Part shown: positions 49,323 to 57,509 of the stretch, piece by piece
Layout of the letters: each line of letters begins with the position of its first letter
Numbering within the stretch: the stretch's first letter is position 1
Position numbers and translations under genes: made by a program
Assembly (NCBI RefSeq): GCF_004801405.1
Contig: NZ_SSOB01000017.1
Coordinates: 96,856 to 160,855, forward strand
DNA: 64,000 bases
Direction of reading: 5' to 3'
Source of the DNA: Cohnella fermenti
GTDB lineage: Bacteria; Bacillota; Bacilli; Paenibacillales; Paenibacillaceae
Notes under the pieces: model-generated
What the model saw: the letters and a program-made list of their open reading frames with translations, nothing else
What the model was told of the DNA's origin: nothing
The model's database searches: none

Positions 49323-50699
49323 ATGGAGAACGGCAATCGCAACGACACGGGCAATTCAACCAAGCAAGACCAACCGCAAGCCGGAGAGACTCCGCTCCTC
49401 GAACAGTCGTTCGAAGAGCGGCAGGCCTCCGGCCTGCTTCATAAATCGGTCAGTCGCCGGGAACTGCTCAAGATGGCCGGCATCGGAGGCGCTGGGCTGC
49501 TGCTCGGCGCCGCTGGTTTGGGTGCGGTGTTCAAGGGAAACGTCTTCGGCGAAGCTGCGCCCGCGACGCGCGCCTCCTCCCGCCCGAACTCGTCCGGGAT
49601 CGTCGATTTTTACGGAACGCACCAGGCGGGGATTGCCACGCCGTCGCCGAACTTCATTCTGTTCGCGGCCTTCGATGTGACGAGCGGCAGCCTGGACAGC
49701 GTCCGTTCCTTGTTCCAGGCCTGGACCGCCGCGGCCGCCGCCATGACGAGAGGCGAACCGGTCGGCGAGGAGAGCGGGAACGACCATCTCCCTCCGACCG
49801 ACACGGGAGAAGCGGTCGGCCTGTCCCCTTCCCGAACAACGATCACGTTCGGGGTCGGCCCCTCCTTCTTCGACAATCGCTTCGGCCTCGCGGGCAAGCG
49901 CCCCGCCGCTCTCGTCGACTTCCCCGCCTTCGGCGGAGACGAGCTGCGCCCGGAATGGTGCGGCGGCGACATCGCCGTGCAGGTGTGCTCGGACGATATG
50001 CAGGTCGCCTTCCACGCGATTCGCAATCTGTCGCGCATCGGCCGCGGCAAAGTCGTGCTCCGCTGGACGCAAGAGGGCTTCCAGCGCACGAGTGCGGCCG
50101 ACCCCGAGGGAGCGACGCCGCGCAACCTGCTCGGCTTCAAGGACGGCACCGCCAATCCGGACACGGCAAGCGAGACCGAGATGAGCGAAGTCGTCTGGGC
50201 GCAGGCGGGAGACGGCGCGAATTGGATGAACGGCGGCACCTATATGGCGGTCCGACGGGTCCGCATGAGAATCGAGGTATGGGATCGCTCGACATTGGCC
50301 GACCAAGAGCAGACGTTCGGGCGGCACCGGGCAAGCGGCGCTCCGCTCGGGAGCAGGAACGAATTCGACGCCGTCGACCTGGACGCCAAGGACGCGAACG
50401 GCAAGCCGCTCATTCCGCTCAATTCCCACGTCCGCCTGGCGCGCGGGGACGGCTCGGCGCGCATTCTGCGGCGCTCCTACTCCTATTCCAGCGGCATGGA
50501 CAACAAGACCGGCCAGCTCGACGCCGGGCTGTTGTTCATCTGCTTTAACCGGGACAGCCGCAAGCAGTTCATTCCGATGCAGCAGAAGCTGGGGCAGAGC
50601 GATCTTCTGAACGAGTACATCGTACACAACGGCAGCGCCCACTTCGCCTGCTTCCCGGGTGTACGGCAAGGCGGCTATGTTGGGGAGACGCTTTTCTAG
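49323..50699 (+). CDS. efeB: EfeB-type Dyp peroxidase / deferrochelatase, Tat-exported
   Basis: A 458-residue heme peroxidase of the DyP family. The N-terminus carries a twin-arginine signal (SRRELLKMAGIGGAGLLLGA). The DyP hallmark GFKDGTANP (about residue 271) contains the catalytic Asp, and the proximal heme His region lies in RHRASGAPLG or nearby. It ends with FICFNRDSRKQFIPMQQKLG. EfeB oxidises ferrous to ferric iron or frees iron from heme for EfeU. It lies between efeO and efeU; the order O-B-U differs from U-O-B in Bacillus and Escherichia. Confidence 0.94.
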   Translation: MENGNRNDTGNSTKQDQPQAGETPLLEQSFEERQASGLLHKSVSRRELLKMAGIGGAGLLLGAAGLGAVFKGNVFGEAAPATRASSRPNSSGIVDFYGTHQAGIATPSPNFILFAAFDVTSGSLDSVRSLFQAWTAAAAAMTRGEPVGEESGNDHLPPTDTGEAVGLSPSRTTITFGVGPSFFDNRFGLAGKRPAALVDFPAFGGDELRPEWCGGDIAVQVCSDDMQVAFHAIRNLSRIGRGKVVLRWTQEGFQRTSAADPEGATPRNLLGFKDGTANPDTASETEMSEVVWAQAGDGANWMNGGTYMAVRRVRMRIEVWDRSTLADQEQTFGRHRASGAPLGSRNEFDAVDLDAKDANGKPLIPLNSHVRLARGDGSARILRRSYSYSSGMDNKTGQLDAGLLFICFNRDSRKQFIPMQQKLGQSDLLNEYIVHNGSAHFACFPGVRQGGYVGETLF

Positions 50700-50717
50700 A
50701 GAGGAGAAAATGATCTT

Positions 50718-52508
50718 ATGTTCCGTAGTCTTCCACGAAGCAAACTCCTTCGCGGCGTCTTCCTCGCCCTGCTGCTTGTCGTAACGCTCCTTCCCGCTTC
50801 GGCCGGCGCCGCCGCGGGCGATGCCGGGAATGCGAATGTCGACAGGCTGCTTCCGTTCGTCGGTTCCGCGCTTGTCGCGGCCGGGCAAGGTCAATGGGAC
50901 GACGCCCTGGCCGAGGTTCAACAAGCGGAGCAGATCTGGGATGCACTCGGCGCGAAGGGCTCCGCCGAAGCCGCGGATGTCAATTCCGCCATCGCCCAAG
51001 CGAACAAAGCGCTGCAACAAGCGGAGAGCGACCCGGATAAGGCCAAAGCCTCGCTGTCCGCTCTCGCCAAGGCGTTCAACAACTACGTGAAGAGCACAAG
51101 CACCGAGACTACGGGAACAAGCGGCGCCGAGGCGGCCGCCGGGATGCTCCCGAAGGTGGAACAACTGCTCGCGGCCGTCGAAGCCGCCTCCTGGGACGAG
51201 GCCAAGCAAGCGTTCGCCGCCATCAACGACAGTTGGAAGTCGATCGAGCAGCCGATCCGCTCCGAGAATTCCGCGGTCTACGCCAAGCTTGAGACGGGCA
51301 TGAGCATGATCCGGATCGCACTGCAGGCCGAACCGCCCAGAGCCGAACAAGCCCAGACCGAGACGCAGGCGTTCCGGCAGCTCATTCAGGATTACAAGGA
51401 CGGCAAGCTCGGCTCCTTGGAACCCGTCGAGACGGGCGTGACCATCGCCGACCTAATCGCCATTCTCGACCGGGCCTACGACGATGTCGACGCCGGGCTG
51501 TATGAGGAAGCGGACGGGCAGATGACTTCCTTCATCGCCAAGTGGCCGTCCGCCGAAGGAGAGGTGCAGGTCCGCTCCGCGGCAACCTACGACAAAATCG
51601 AGATTCAGATGGCGTCCGTCTCGGGCTACCTGCTCTCCGAGCCGGCCCGGCCGGAGCAGGCCAAGCAGACGATCGACAGCATGAGAGAGCAGCTTCGGCC
51701 GCTGGTCGGAGATGCCAGCTACACCGCCTGGGATGCCGCGCTTATCCTTCTTCGCGAAGGCCTCGAAGCCATTCTGGTGCTGGCTGCGCTGCTCGCCTAC
51801 CTCAAGAAGACCGGCAACGAAGCGAAGCGGGTATGGGTATGGTCCGGCGTCTGGAGCGGTCTCGCCCTCAGCGGCGCGATGGCCGTCCTGCTCACCTACG
51901 CACTTAAGCAAGCCTCGTCGGGCAGCACACGCGAGCTGATCGAAGGCATCACCGGCCTGGTCACGGTCGTGCTGATGCTGACGGTTGGCAACTGGCTGCA
52001 CAGCAAGTCCAATCTGAGCAACTGGAATCGTTACATCGACGCCAAGATGGGCAATGCCCTCGCACGCGGAAGCCTCTGGTCCCTGTTCGCCGTATCGGGT
52101 CTCGCTGTTCTTCGGGAGGGTGCTGAGACAACGATTTTCTACGCGGGTATGGCTTCCTCCATCTCGGCTTCCCAGCTCATTCTCGGCATTGCAGGCGCTC
52201 TGGCCGCCCTGATCGCGCTCGCCGTGCTCATCATCCGTTACGGCACCCGACTGCCGATCCGGCCGTTCTTCCTGACGGCGTCGCTCCTGATCTACTACCT
52301 GGTCATCCGGTTCGTCGGGGAGAGCATCCACTCCTTGCAGGTGGCCGCAGCGGTGCCTTCCCACTACGAGACCGGCCTGCCGACCTTCTCGGCCCTCGGC
52401 CTGTATCCGACGTGGGAGACGACGATCCCGCAGCTTGCCGTGCTGGCCGGCATAATCGCCATGCTGCTCTGGAAGCGGACGGGACGGACGAAGACGGCCC
52501 AGGCGTGA
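50718..52508 (+). CDS. efeU: EfeU-type FTR1 iron permease with large extracytoplasmic N-domain
   Basis: A 596-residue protein. After a signal peptide, about 300 residues of helical, Ala/Glu-rich extracytoplasmic sequence with repeat-like segments (QGQWDDALAEVQQAEQIWDA versus AASWDEAKQAFAAINDSWKS) precede an FTR1 permease of seven helices. The two iron-coordinating REXXE motifs are REGLE (about 347) and REGAE (about 466). E. coli-type EfeU lacks the N-domain, but long forms are common in Bacillales. It may replace the missing C- or N-terminal extracellular part of EfeO as an iron acceptor. Confidence 0.93.
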   Translation: MFRSLPRSKLLRGVFLALLLVVTLLPASAGAAAGDAGNANVDRLLPFVGSALVAAGQGQWDDALAEVQQAEQIWDALGAKGSAEAADVNSAIAQANKALQQAESDPDKAKASLSALAKAFNNYVKSTSTETTGTSGAEAAAGMLPKVEQLLAAVEAASWDEAKQAFAAINDSWKSIEQPIRSENSAVYAKLETGMSMIRIALQAEPPRAEQAQTETQAFRQLIQDYKDGKLGSLEPVETGVTIADLIAILDRAYDDVDAGLYEEADGQMTSFIAKWPSAEGEVQVRSAATYDKIEIQMASVSGYLLSEPARPEQAKQTIDSMREQLRPLVGDASYTAWDAALILLREGLEAILVLAALLAYLKKTGNEAKRVWVWSGVWSGLALSGAMAVLLTYALKQASSGSTRELIEGITGLVTVVLMLTVGNWLHSKSNLSNWNRYIDAKMGNALARGSLWSLFAVSGLAVLREGAETTIFYAGMASSISASQLILGIAGALAALIALAVLIIRYGTRLPIRPFFLTASLLIYYLVIRFVGESIHSLQVAAAVPSHYETGLPTFSALGLYPTWETTIPQLAVLAGIIAMLLWKRTGRTKTAQA

Positions 52509-52536
52509 GATTTGAGCAACAGTGCATCGTATCGCA

Positions 52537-52597
52537 AGAACGGCCCGAAGGAAGCGCTCCGGCAAGCGCCGTTCCGTCGGGCTGTTTCAATTTCTTT
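52537..52597 (+). terminator. Terminator of the efe operon
   Basis: GGCCCGAAGGAAGCGC pairs with bulges to GCGCCGTTCCGTCGGGC, followed by TGTTTCAATTTCTTT. Confidence 0.65.
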
Positions 52598-52604
52598 AGA
52601 TCGC

Positions 52605-52632
52605 TTTAAGAGACGGTTAAGCGCAATTTAAG
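52605..52632 (+). promoter_or_regulatory. Three direct hexamers at 11-bp period (OmpR-type regulator box)
   Basis: TTTAAG at 52605, GTTAAG at 52616 and TTTAAG at 52627, each starting exactly 11 bp after the last. Such direct repeats at one helical turn are typical of OmpR/PhoB-family response regulators. They lie upstream of the secreted protein gene at 52733. The regulator is not in this window. Confidence 0.6.
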
Positions 52633-52732
52633 CAACGGAGGATAAGCTATAACCATGACTCACAGCAGCACAACCGACATAACGTCTCTGATCGATATCC
52701 ATAATTCCCCGCAGGAGAGGAAGGTTGAGTCT

Positions 52733-53143
52733 ATGAAGAAGTTCGCTACCCAGCGTTGGGTCGCCGCCTGCACCATTGCCCTCATGCTCGCGATGTCGAG
52801 CGGAATGGCGACGGCCAGCGCCCAGACCGGCACACAGACCAGCATCACCCGCAGCCCCGTCTCCCCTTCATCGGACGGCGACCTGTTCCTCCTCTCCTTG
52901 GGGGCGAAGGACGACGACGAGGTTCGCGACGCCTTGCAGGAGGGCTCGTCCCTCGCCGACATCGCGGCCAGCGCCGGTGCGGACGTCCGCCCGATCATCG
53001 AGCTGCAGATTCGCCAACTGACGGAGCAGCTTGAGCAGCGATTGGCGAGCGGCAGCATCACCTCGGACCAGTTCCAAGCGTACAGGGACGAGATTCCGTC
53101 CTTGATCGAAGCCAGCGCATACGAATCGTATACCGACGAATAA
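52733..53143 (+). CDS. Secreted small protein of unknown function
   Basis: A 136-residue exported protein. The signal peptide (FATQRWVAACTIALMLAMSS, cleaved near TASAQT) starts at the ATG at 52733, behind GGAGAGGAAGG; another ATG at 52655 would add a non-signal prefix. The mature part is acidic: EVRDALQEGSSLADIAASAG resembles a repeat found in secreted Bacillales proteins where ALAEGKSLAEIA-type segments follow one another, then helical LQIRQLTEQLEQRLASGSIT. Preceded by an 11-bp periodic box suggesting two-component control. No enzymatic motif. Confidence 0.8.
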   Translation: MKKFATQRWVAACTIALMLAMSSGMATASAQTGTQTSITRSPVSPSSDGDLFLLSLGAKDDDEVRDALQEGSSLADIAASAGADVRPIIELQIRQLTEQLEQRLASGSITSDQFQAYRDEIPSLIEASAYESYTDE

Positions 53144-53184
53144 TCAACCCGCATCTGGGAAAATAAACCCGGTCAAGAAAGCGG

Positions 53185-54897
53185 CTACAGGTGATCGATG
53201 ATATCTCCGGCGAGGAGCGAGGCTTGGGTGGTTCGGACACTTGCGGCCCGATCGCCTGCCGCCCCGTGCAGCCAGACGCCCAAGGCCGCCGCTTGGATCG
53301 GGCCGTGCCCCTGGGCCAGCAAGCCGCCGATCAGCCCGGCGAGCACATCGCCCGAGCCCCCGGTCGCCATGCCGGGGTTGCCGGTCGCGTTCACGAAGAC
53401 GCGGCCCCCCGGCTCCGCCACGACCGTGCGGGCTCCCTTCAGCGCGACGATAACGCCGTGCTCTTCGGCGTATCTGCGCGCAAGCTCGATCCGGTCGCGC
53501 TGCACCTCGCGAACGGACAGCCCGCACATCCGGGCCATCTCGCCCGGATGTGGGGTCACGACGGCCGGGGCCGCGCGCCTCGGCCAGGCCGCGAAGGGCT
53601 CGCCGCCGCCGGGCGCCCCGTCCGCTTCGGCGGCGGCGAGCATGTTCAGCGCGTCGGCGTCGAGGACAAGGGGGAGGCTGCCCGGCAGCCTCTCCCACAG
53701 CGTCCGCAGCCACGCGCGGTCGTTCGTCCACCGGCCCAGACCGGGGCCGAGGACGAGCGCTTGCTTGCCGGCGGCGGCTGCGGCAAGCGCCTCCGGCGGC
53801 GCGGCGCTCCAGTCGCCGCGCCCTGCGTCCGGCATGCCGAGGAGCATCGCCTCGGGCAGCCGGCCAAGCAGCGCGGGCAGCAGCGAGTCCGGCAGCGCCA
53901 AGCTGACGAGCCCGCTGCCCGAGCGCAGGGCGGCGCGCGCGGCGAGCAGCCCCGCGCCGCTCATCGGGCGCGAACCGGCGGCCACCAGGACGTGGCCGTA
54001 CGTGCCCTTGTGCGTGTCCGCCTTCCGCGCCTGCGGCCACGACACGCCAAGCTTCTCGCGCCGAGTCCGTTCGCTCAGCGCGAACGTCCGCACGCCGGCC
54101 GGCTCCGCAGCCGCCTCCGGAATGCCGATGCCGCGCACGACGACGCGCCCCGCGTGCTCCGCGCCCGGATAGAGCAGCAGCCCGCGCTTGCACATCGCGA
54201 GCGCAACCGTGAGCTCCGCCCGAATGCTCGGCTCCGCAAGCTCCCCCGTGTCGGCGTCCAGCCCGCTCGGAATGTCCGCCGCCACAATCGGTCTGCCGCT
54301 CGCGTTCGCCTCGCGGATCAGCGAAGCGTACGGCTCGCGCGGCGCCCCTTTCGAGCCGGTGCCGAGCAGCGAGTCGACAATGCCGTCGACTCGCCGCCAA
54401 TCCACCACGCCCGGCGCATACGTCATCGCCGGAATGCCGAGCCGGGCCGCGATATCCCGCTGGATCGCGGCTTCTCCGACCAACTGCTCCGGCGGGACCG
54501 CATACAGCACCGTCGCCCCGTGTCCCAGCTCGATCAGATGCCTCGCGCAGACAAGTCCGTCCCCTCCGTTGTTGCCCTTGCCGACAAGCACAAGCCATTC
54601 GCAGCGACGTCCGAAGAACGGCTTCGCCCCGCCGCCCATCCTCTCCTTATCGCCAAGCGACTGCTCCGAACCGTGCAGCCCCTCTCCGCCGAACAGCCCG
54701 TCTCTTCGTTCCGCCGGCCCCCGGACTCGTTCCATCCTGCCTCCGTTCCATTCCGCCATTGCACCGCCCGCAAGCCGAACCGCCTCCTCCGCAATCGCCC
54801 GTCCCGCATTCTCCATCAGCACCAGCGCCGGAATGCCGATCTCCTCAATCGTATGCCGATCAATGCGCCTCATCTCCTCCGAAGTGACAAGATACAT
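53185..54897 (-). CDS. nnr: Bifunctional NAD(P)H-hydrate epimerase / ADP-dependent dehydratase
   Basis: A 570-residue repair enzyme that restores damaged NADHX and NADPHX. The N-terminal YjeF-N epimerase (to about 255) contains LMENAGRAIAEEAVRL, a 40-residue insert rich in Gly, Arg and Glu, then VGKGNNGGDGLVCARHL. The C-terminal dehydratase (from about 285) shows GTYGHVLVAAGSRPMSGAGL, VVTPHPGEMARMCG and the ATP-site motif NPGMATGGSGDVLAG. The insert at about 45-85 is longer than in most homologues. Start: ATG at 54897. No acpS or alr gene is adjacent, although they often are in Firmicutes. Confidence 0.95.
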   Translation of the reverse strand: MYLVTSEEMRRIDRHTIEEIGIPALVLMENAGRAIAEEAVRLAGGAMAEWNGGRMERVRGPAERRDGLFGGEGLHGSEQSLGDKERMGGGAKPFFGRRCEWLVLVGKGNNGGDGLVCARHLIELGHGATVLYAVPPEQLVGEAAIQRDIAARLGIPAMTYAPGVVDWRRVDGIVDSLLGTGSKGAPREPYASLIREANASGRPIVAADIPSGLDADTGELAEPSIRAELTVALAMCKRGLLLYPGAEHAGRVVVRGIGIPEAAAEPAGVRTFALSERTRREKLGVSWPQARKADTHKGTYGHVLVAAGSRPMSGAGLLAARAALRSGSGLVSLALPDSLLPALLGRLPEAMLLGMPDAGRGDWSAAPPEALAAAAAGKQALVLGPGLGRWTNDRAWLRTLWERLPGSLPLVLDADALNMLAAAEADGAPGGGEPFAAWPRRAAPAVVTPHPGEMARMCGLSVREVQRDRIELARRYAEEHGVIVALKGARTVVAEPGGRVFVNATGNPGMATGGSGDVLAGLIGGLLAQGHGPIQAAALGVWLHGAAGDRAASVRTTQASLLAGDIIDHL

Positions 54898-54956
54898 GCC
54901 GAAGCCCCCTCCCCAGTAACCAACTCTTCTGTCTTCGATTCTAGGCTACCGCGATA

Positions 54957-55320
54957 ATTCCGTCCAATATTGAACCGTTGAAGGGGCAATAGCGGTTGGC
55001 TCGATTGCCGTTGCTCGGTACCGGTCGGTTGATCTCGACGGACGACGGAGGAAGGGGTGTTGCCGGATAGTTGGTGTCGATGATTCGCGGTTGATGATCA
55101 GCGGTTGATGATCGGCAGTCGTTGGTCAGCGTTCGGTGGCAGGTAGCTGGCTGCGGAACATAGTACCGGTTAGTTAAGTGATTGGTGTGTGGCGGCGCGG
55201 CGGCGGGATGGTCGGGTACCCATATAGCTGGCGGTCGGTGAGGGATTTGGCACGATAGTTTGTTGTCAGTGTTCGGCCCGGTCCGAGCAAATTAGGGTTC
55301 GATTGGGTGCGACAGGCGAA
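54957..55320. other. G/T-rich low-complexity intergenic DNA
   Basis: Enriched in GGTTG, GTTGATGATC and similar motifs, with short repeats such as CGGTTGATGATC at about 55090. No gene, terminator or promoter stands out. It borders palindrome array C on its right side, as similar DNA borders array B. Confidence 0.6.
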
Positions 55321-55324
55321 TTTT

Positions 55325-55495
55325 ATGTGATAAATCACATTCGTCATCCGCCCGAAGCGGCTATTTCCTCGATTCTATGTGAAATTTCACATTCATTGAG
55401 CACATTGCCCCCTTCGACGACCCGATATATGCTAAAAATCACATAAAACCCGCAAAACAGACCGTTTTCCGCACAATAAATGCTATTTTTCACAT
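55325..55495. repeat. Palindrome tetrad C: four 16-bp palindromes at a 51-52 bp period
   Basis: Sites: 55325-55340 ATGTGATAAATCACAT, 55377-55392 ATGTGAAATTTCACAT (perfect palindrome), 55429-55444 ATGCTAAAAATCACAT and 55480-55495 ATGCTATTTTTCACAT. Distances are 52, 52 and 51 bp. The first two have T on the left, the last two A-runs on the right, as in array A. It belongs to the same family as 30400 and 47460. Confidence 0.9.
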
Positions 55496-55517
55496 AAAAT
55501 GCGGCGATGATGGCAGC

Positions 55518-55602
55518 GGATCATAATGGATCGGATCATAATGGTTCGGATTATAATGGATCGGACTATAATGCATCGGACTATAATGGATCGGATCATA
55601 AT
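55518..55602. repeat. 15-bp tandem repeat, five full copies
   Basis: Units of GGATCGGAYYATAAT begin at 55528, 55543, 55558, 55573 and 55588, with a partial unit at 55518. Read on the plus strand they encode a G-S-D-H/Y-N pentapeptide. The ORF from 55507 that contains them then runs antisense through a chemoreceptor gene, so it is probably not a gene. Confidence 0.85.
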
Positions 55603-55651
55603 GATCCGATTGATAGCGGGTCGAGTGGCAGCGGGTTGAGAATCGGACTCG

Positions 55652-57370
55652 TTACCAAGCGAATCGGCCCGAGGATTGCTGGAGCCGGTCGGCCAGCTCG
55701 TTTAACTGCCGAAGGGAGTCGGCCAGTTCCTCCATCGAGGCGTACTGCTGTTCGGCGGCGGCGGATGCTTCGCTTGTTCGGGCGGCGGTCGCTTCCGATG
55801 CGGCCTTCATCGTGCCCGTCGTCGCCTTCATAAGCTCCGTTCGAATCTCGACAGCGGCCGCGGCGGCGGAGATGTCCGTGACGCCGGCCGCCACCTCCGC
55901 GAACGACTGGCGCAGCTCGTCGAACGTGTCCCTCGCGAGGCCGATGGCCGCGCTGCCTTCCCCGGCATCCTGCATCGCCCGCTCCGTCTTCGAGAGCGCG
56001 AGGGTCGTCTCTTCCCGGATCTTCGCAACAGAGAGGCGGATGTCCTCCGCCAGCTTCGTTGTCTCGCGCGAGAGGCTTCGGATCTCCTCGGCGATGACCG
56101 CGAAGCCCCGGCCTTCGGAGCCGAGCCGCGAAGCTTCAATCGACGCGTTAAACGCCAGAATTCTTGTCTGGTTCGCCACCGCCCGGATCGTCGCGGAGAT
56201 GCCGGAGATGCCCTCCGTCCGCTCCCCGATTCCTCTCGCGGCCGCCTGCAGCTCCCCGACCGAAGCTGCCAGCGTCTGCATCCGGGCGGACAAGCCGCTC
56301 ATCTCCTTCGCTCCCCGATTCGCCTTGCCGAGCATCGCTTCCGCTTCCTGCTTCGCCCCGGCTGACAAGGAGGCGATCGTTCGCACGCTTGCCAGCGTCT
56401 CAACGGCCGAGACATCGGCCCGATCCGCTTCCCGAAGCTGGCGCGCCCCCTCCTCCTGCACGTCCTCCATCGCGGCGGCAATCTGGCGGCTCGCCAGCGC
56501 GGTCTCCTCCGCGCTGCGCCGCCACGGCTCCGCCAGGCGCGACAGCTCGCCGGCGCTGTCCGCGATCCGGCCGATCAGCTCCCGCAACTGGCCGGCCATC
56601 GCGTGGAAGTGGCCGGTCAAGCGTCCGACCTCGTCGCGGGACGTTCGGCCGATCGGCTCCAGGCGCAGGTCGCCGGAGGCGATCCGCTCCGTGTGCTCCA
56701 GCATGCGAAGGATCGGCTTCGCCATGCGGCGGGCGAACCAAACCCCGGCCGCCAGCGCCCCAAGCAGAATGCCGATGCCCGCCGCCAGGTTAATCATAAC
56801 CAGCTTGCGAATCCGCTCCCCGGACGCCTCCCGCCGCGCTTCGAGCTTCGCCTGCTGGCTCTCGGACAGCCGGTTCGCATGGCCGATCAATTGATTGGAC
56901 AACGGGGCGATCTTCGTCTGCATGATGACCTGCGCCTTCACCGCGCTGGTCTCGACCGCCGCGATCGCTTCCGCCGCCGCATCCTTGAAGGCCGAGTTCG
57001 CCGCGCCGATCTGCCCGAGCAGCTCGCGGTCCTGCTCGTCCTTCATTCCCGCCAGCGTCTCCGCCGTCAAGCGATCGATGGCGTCTCCGGCTTCGCGAAT
57101 GCGCTGCTGCGACTGGCTGTCGCCGAGCGAGCCGGCCATGGTCGCCACCAGATAGGAGGCGATCGCCGCGTTCTGCGTCGCCACATGATACTGGATCTCC
57201 TTCGCGCTGGCGACGGCGGCGGCCTCTTCGTCCAGCAGCCCCGAGTAGGCCGCCCTCGTCTCCGCCAAGAAGAAGAGCGATGCCCCGCACAGCCCTCCCC
57301 ACACCAAGGACAACGCCAAGAAAGACGCTGCCAGCTTGCCCGCCATGTCTACGTCCGCCCATCTGCGCAT
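55652..57370 (-). CDS. Methyl-accepting chemotaxis protein
   Basis: A 572-residue receptor. Two membrane helices (about 10-32 and 190-210) bracket an extracytoplasmic helical sensor rich in Ala/Glu. A HAMP domain (ILRMLEHTERIASGDLRLEP) and a signalling domain follow. Its hairpin tip NQTRILAFNASIEASRLGSE differs from the common [18 protein letters not shown], so partner choice may differ. I start at the ATG at 57370 with GGAGGATGAGGAC upstream; an in-frame start at 57415 lacks support. It stands alone. Confidence 0.92.
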   Translation of the reverse strand: MRRWADVDMAGKLAASFLALSLVWGGLCGASLFFLAETRAAYSGLLDEEAAAVASAKEIQYHVATQNAAIASYLVATMAGSLGDSQSQQRIREAGDAIDRLTAETLAGMKDEQDRELLGQIGAANSAFKDAAAEAIAAVETSAVKAQVIMQTKIAPLSNQLIGHANRLSESQQAKLEARREASGERIRKLVMINLAAGIGILLGALAAGVWFARRMAKPILRMLEHTERIASGDLRLEPIGRTSRDEVGRLTGHFHAMAGQLRELIGRIADSAGELSRLAEPWRRSAEETALASRQIAAAMEDVQEEGARQLREADRADVSAVETLASVRTIASLSAGAKQEAEAMLGKANRGAKEMSGLSARMQTLAASVGELQAAARGIGERTEGISGISATIRAVANQTRILAFNASIEASRLGSEGRGFAVIAEEIRSLSRETTKLAEDIRLSVAKIREETTLALSKTERAMQDAGEGSAAIGLARDTFDELRQSFAEVAAGVTDISAAAAAVEIRTELMKATTGTMKAASEATAARTSEASAAAEQQYASMEELADSLRQLNELADRLQQSSGRFAW

Positions 57371-57509
57371 GTCCTCATCCTCCGCCGCGATCACTCGCCC
57401 CGCTGTCGACAGCACACGGCCCTCCCCAAGCGTTGCGCCTGATGGAGAGCCGTCTGCCCCAGCTTATTTTCCCCGATACGTTATGCTTCTCGCAGATTCG
57501 CCTGCGCTC

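Noticed and set aside
55507..55833. 108-codon ORF starting at the 15-bp repeat
   Set aside because: Its second half is antisense to the chemoreceptor gene and has the composition of a shadow frame; no ribosome binding site precedes it.
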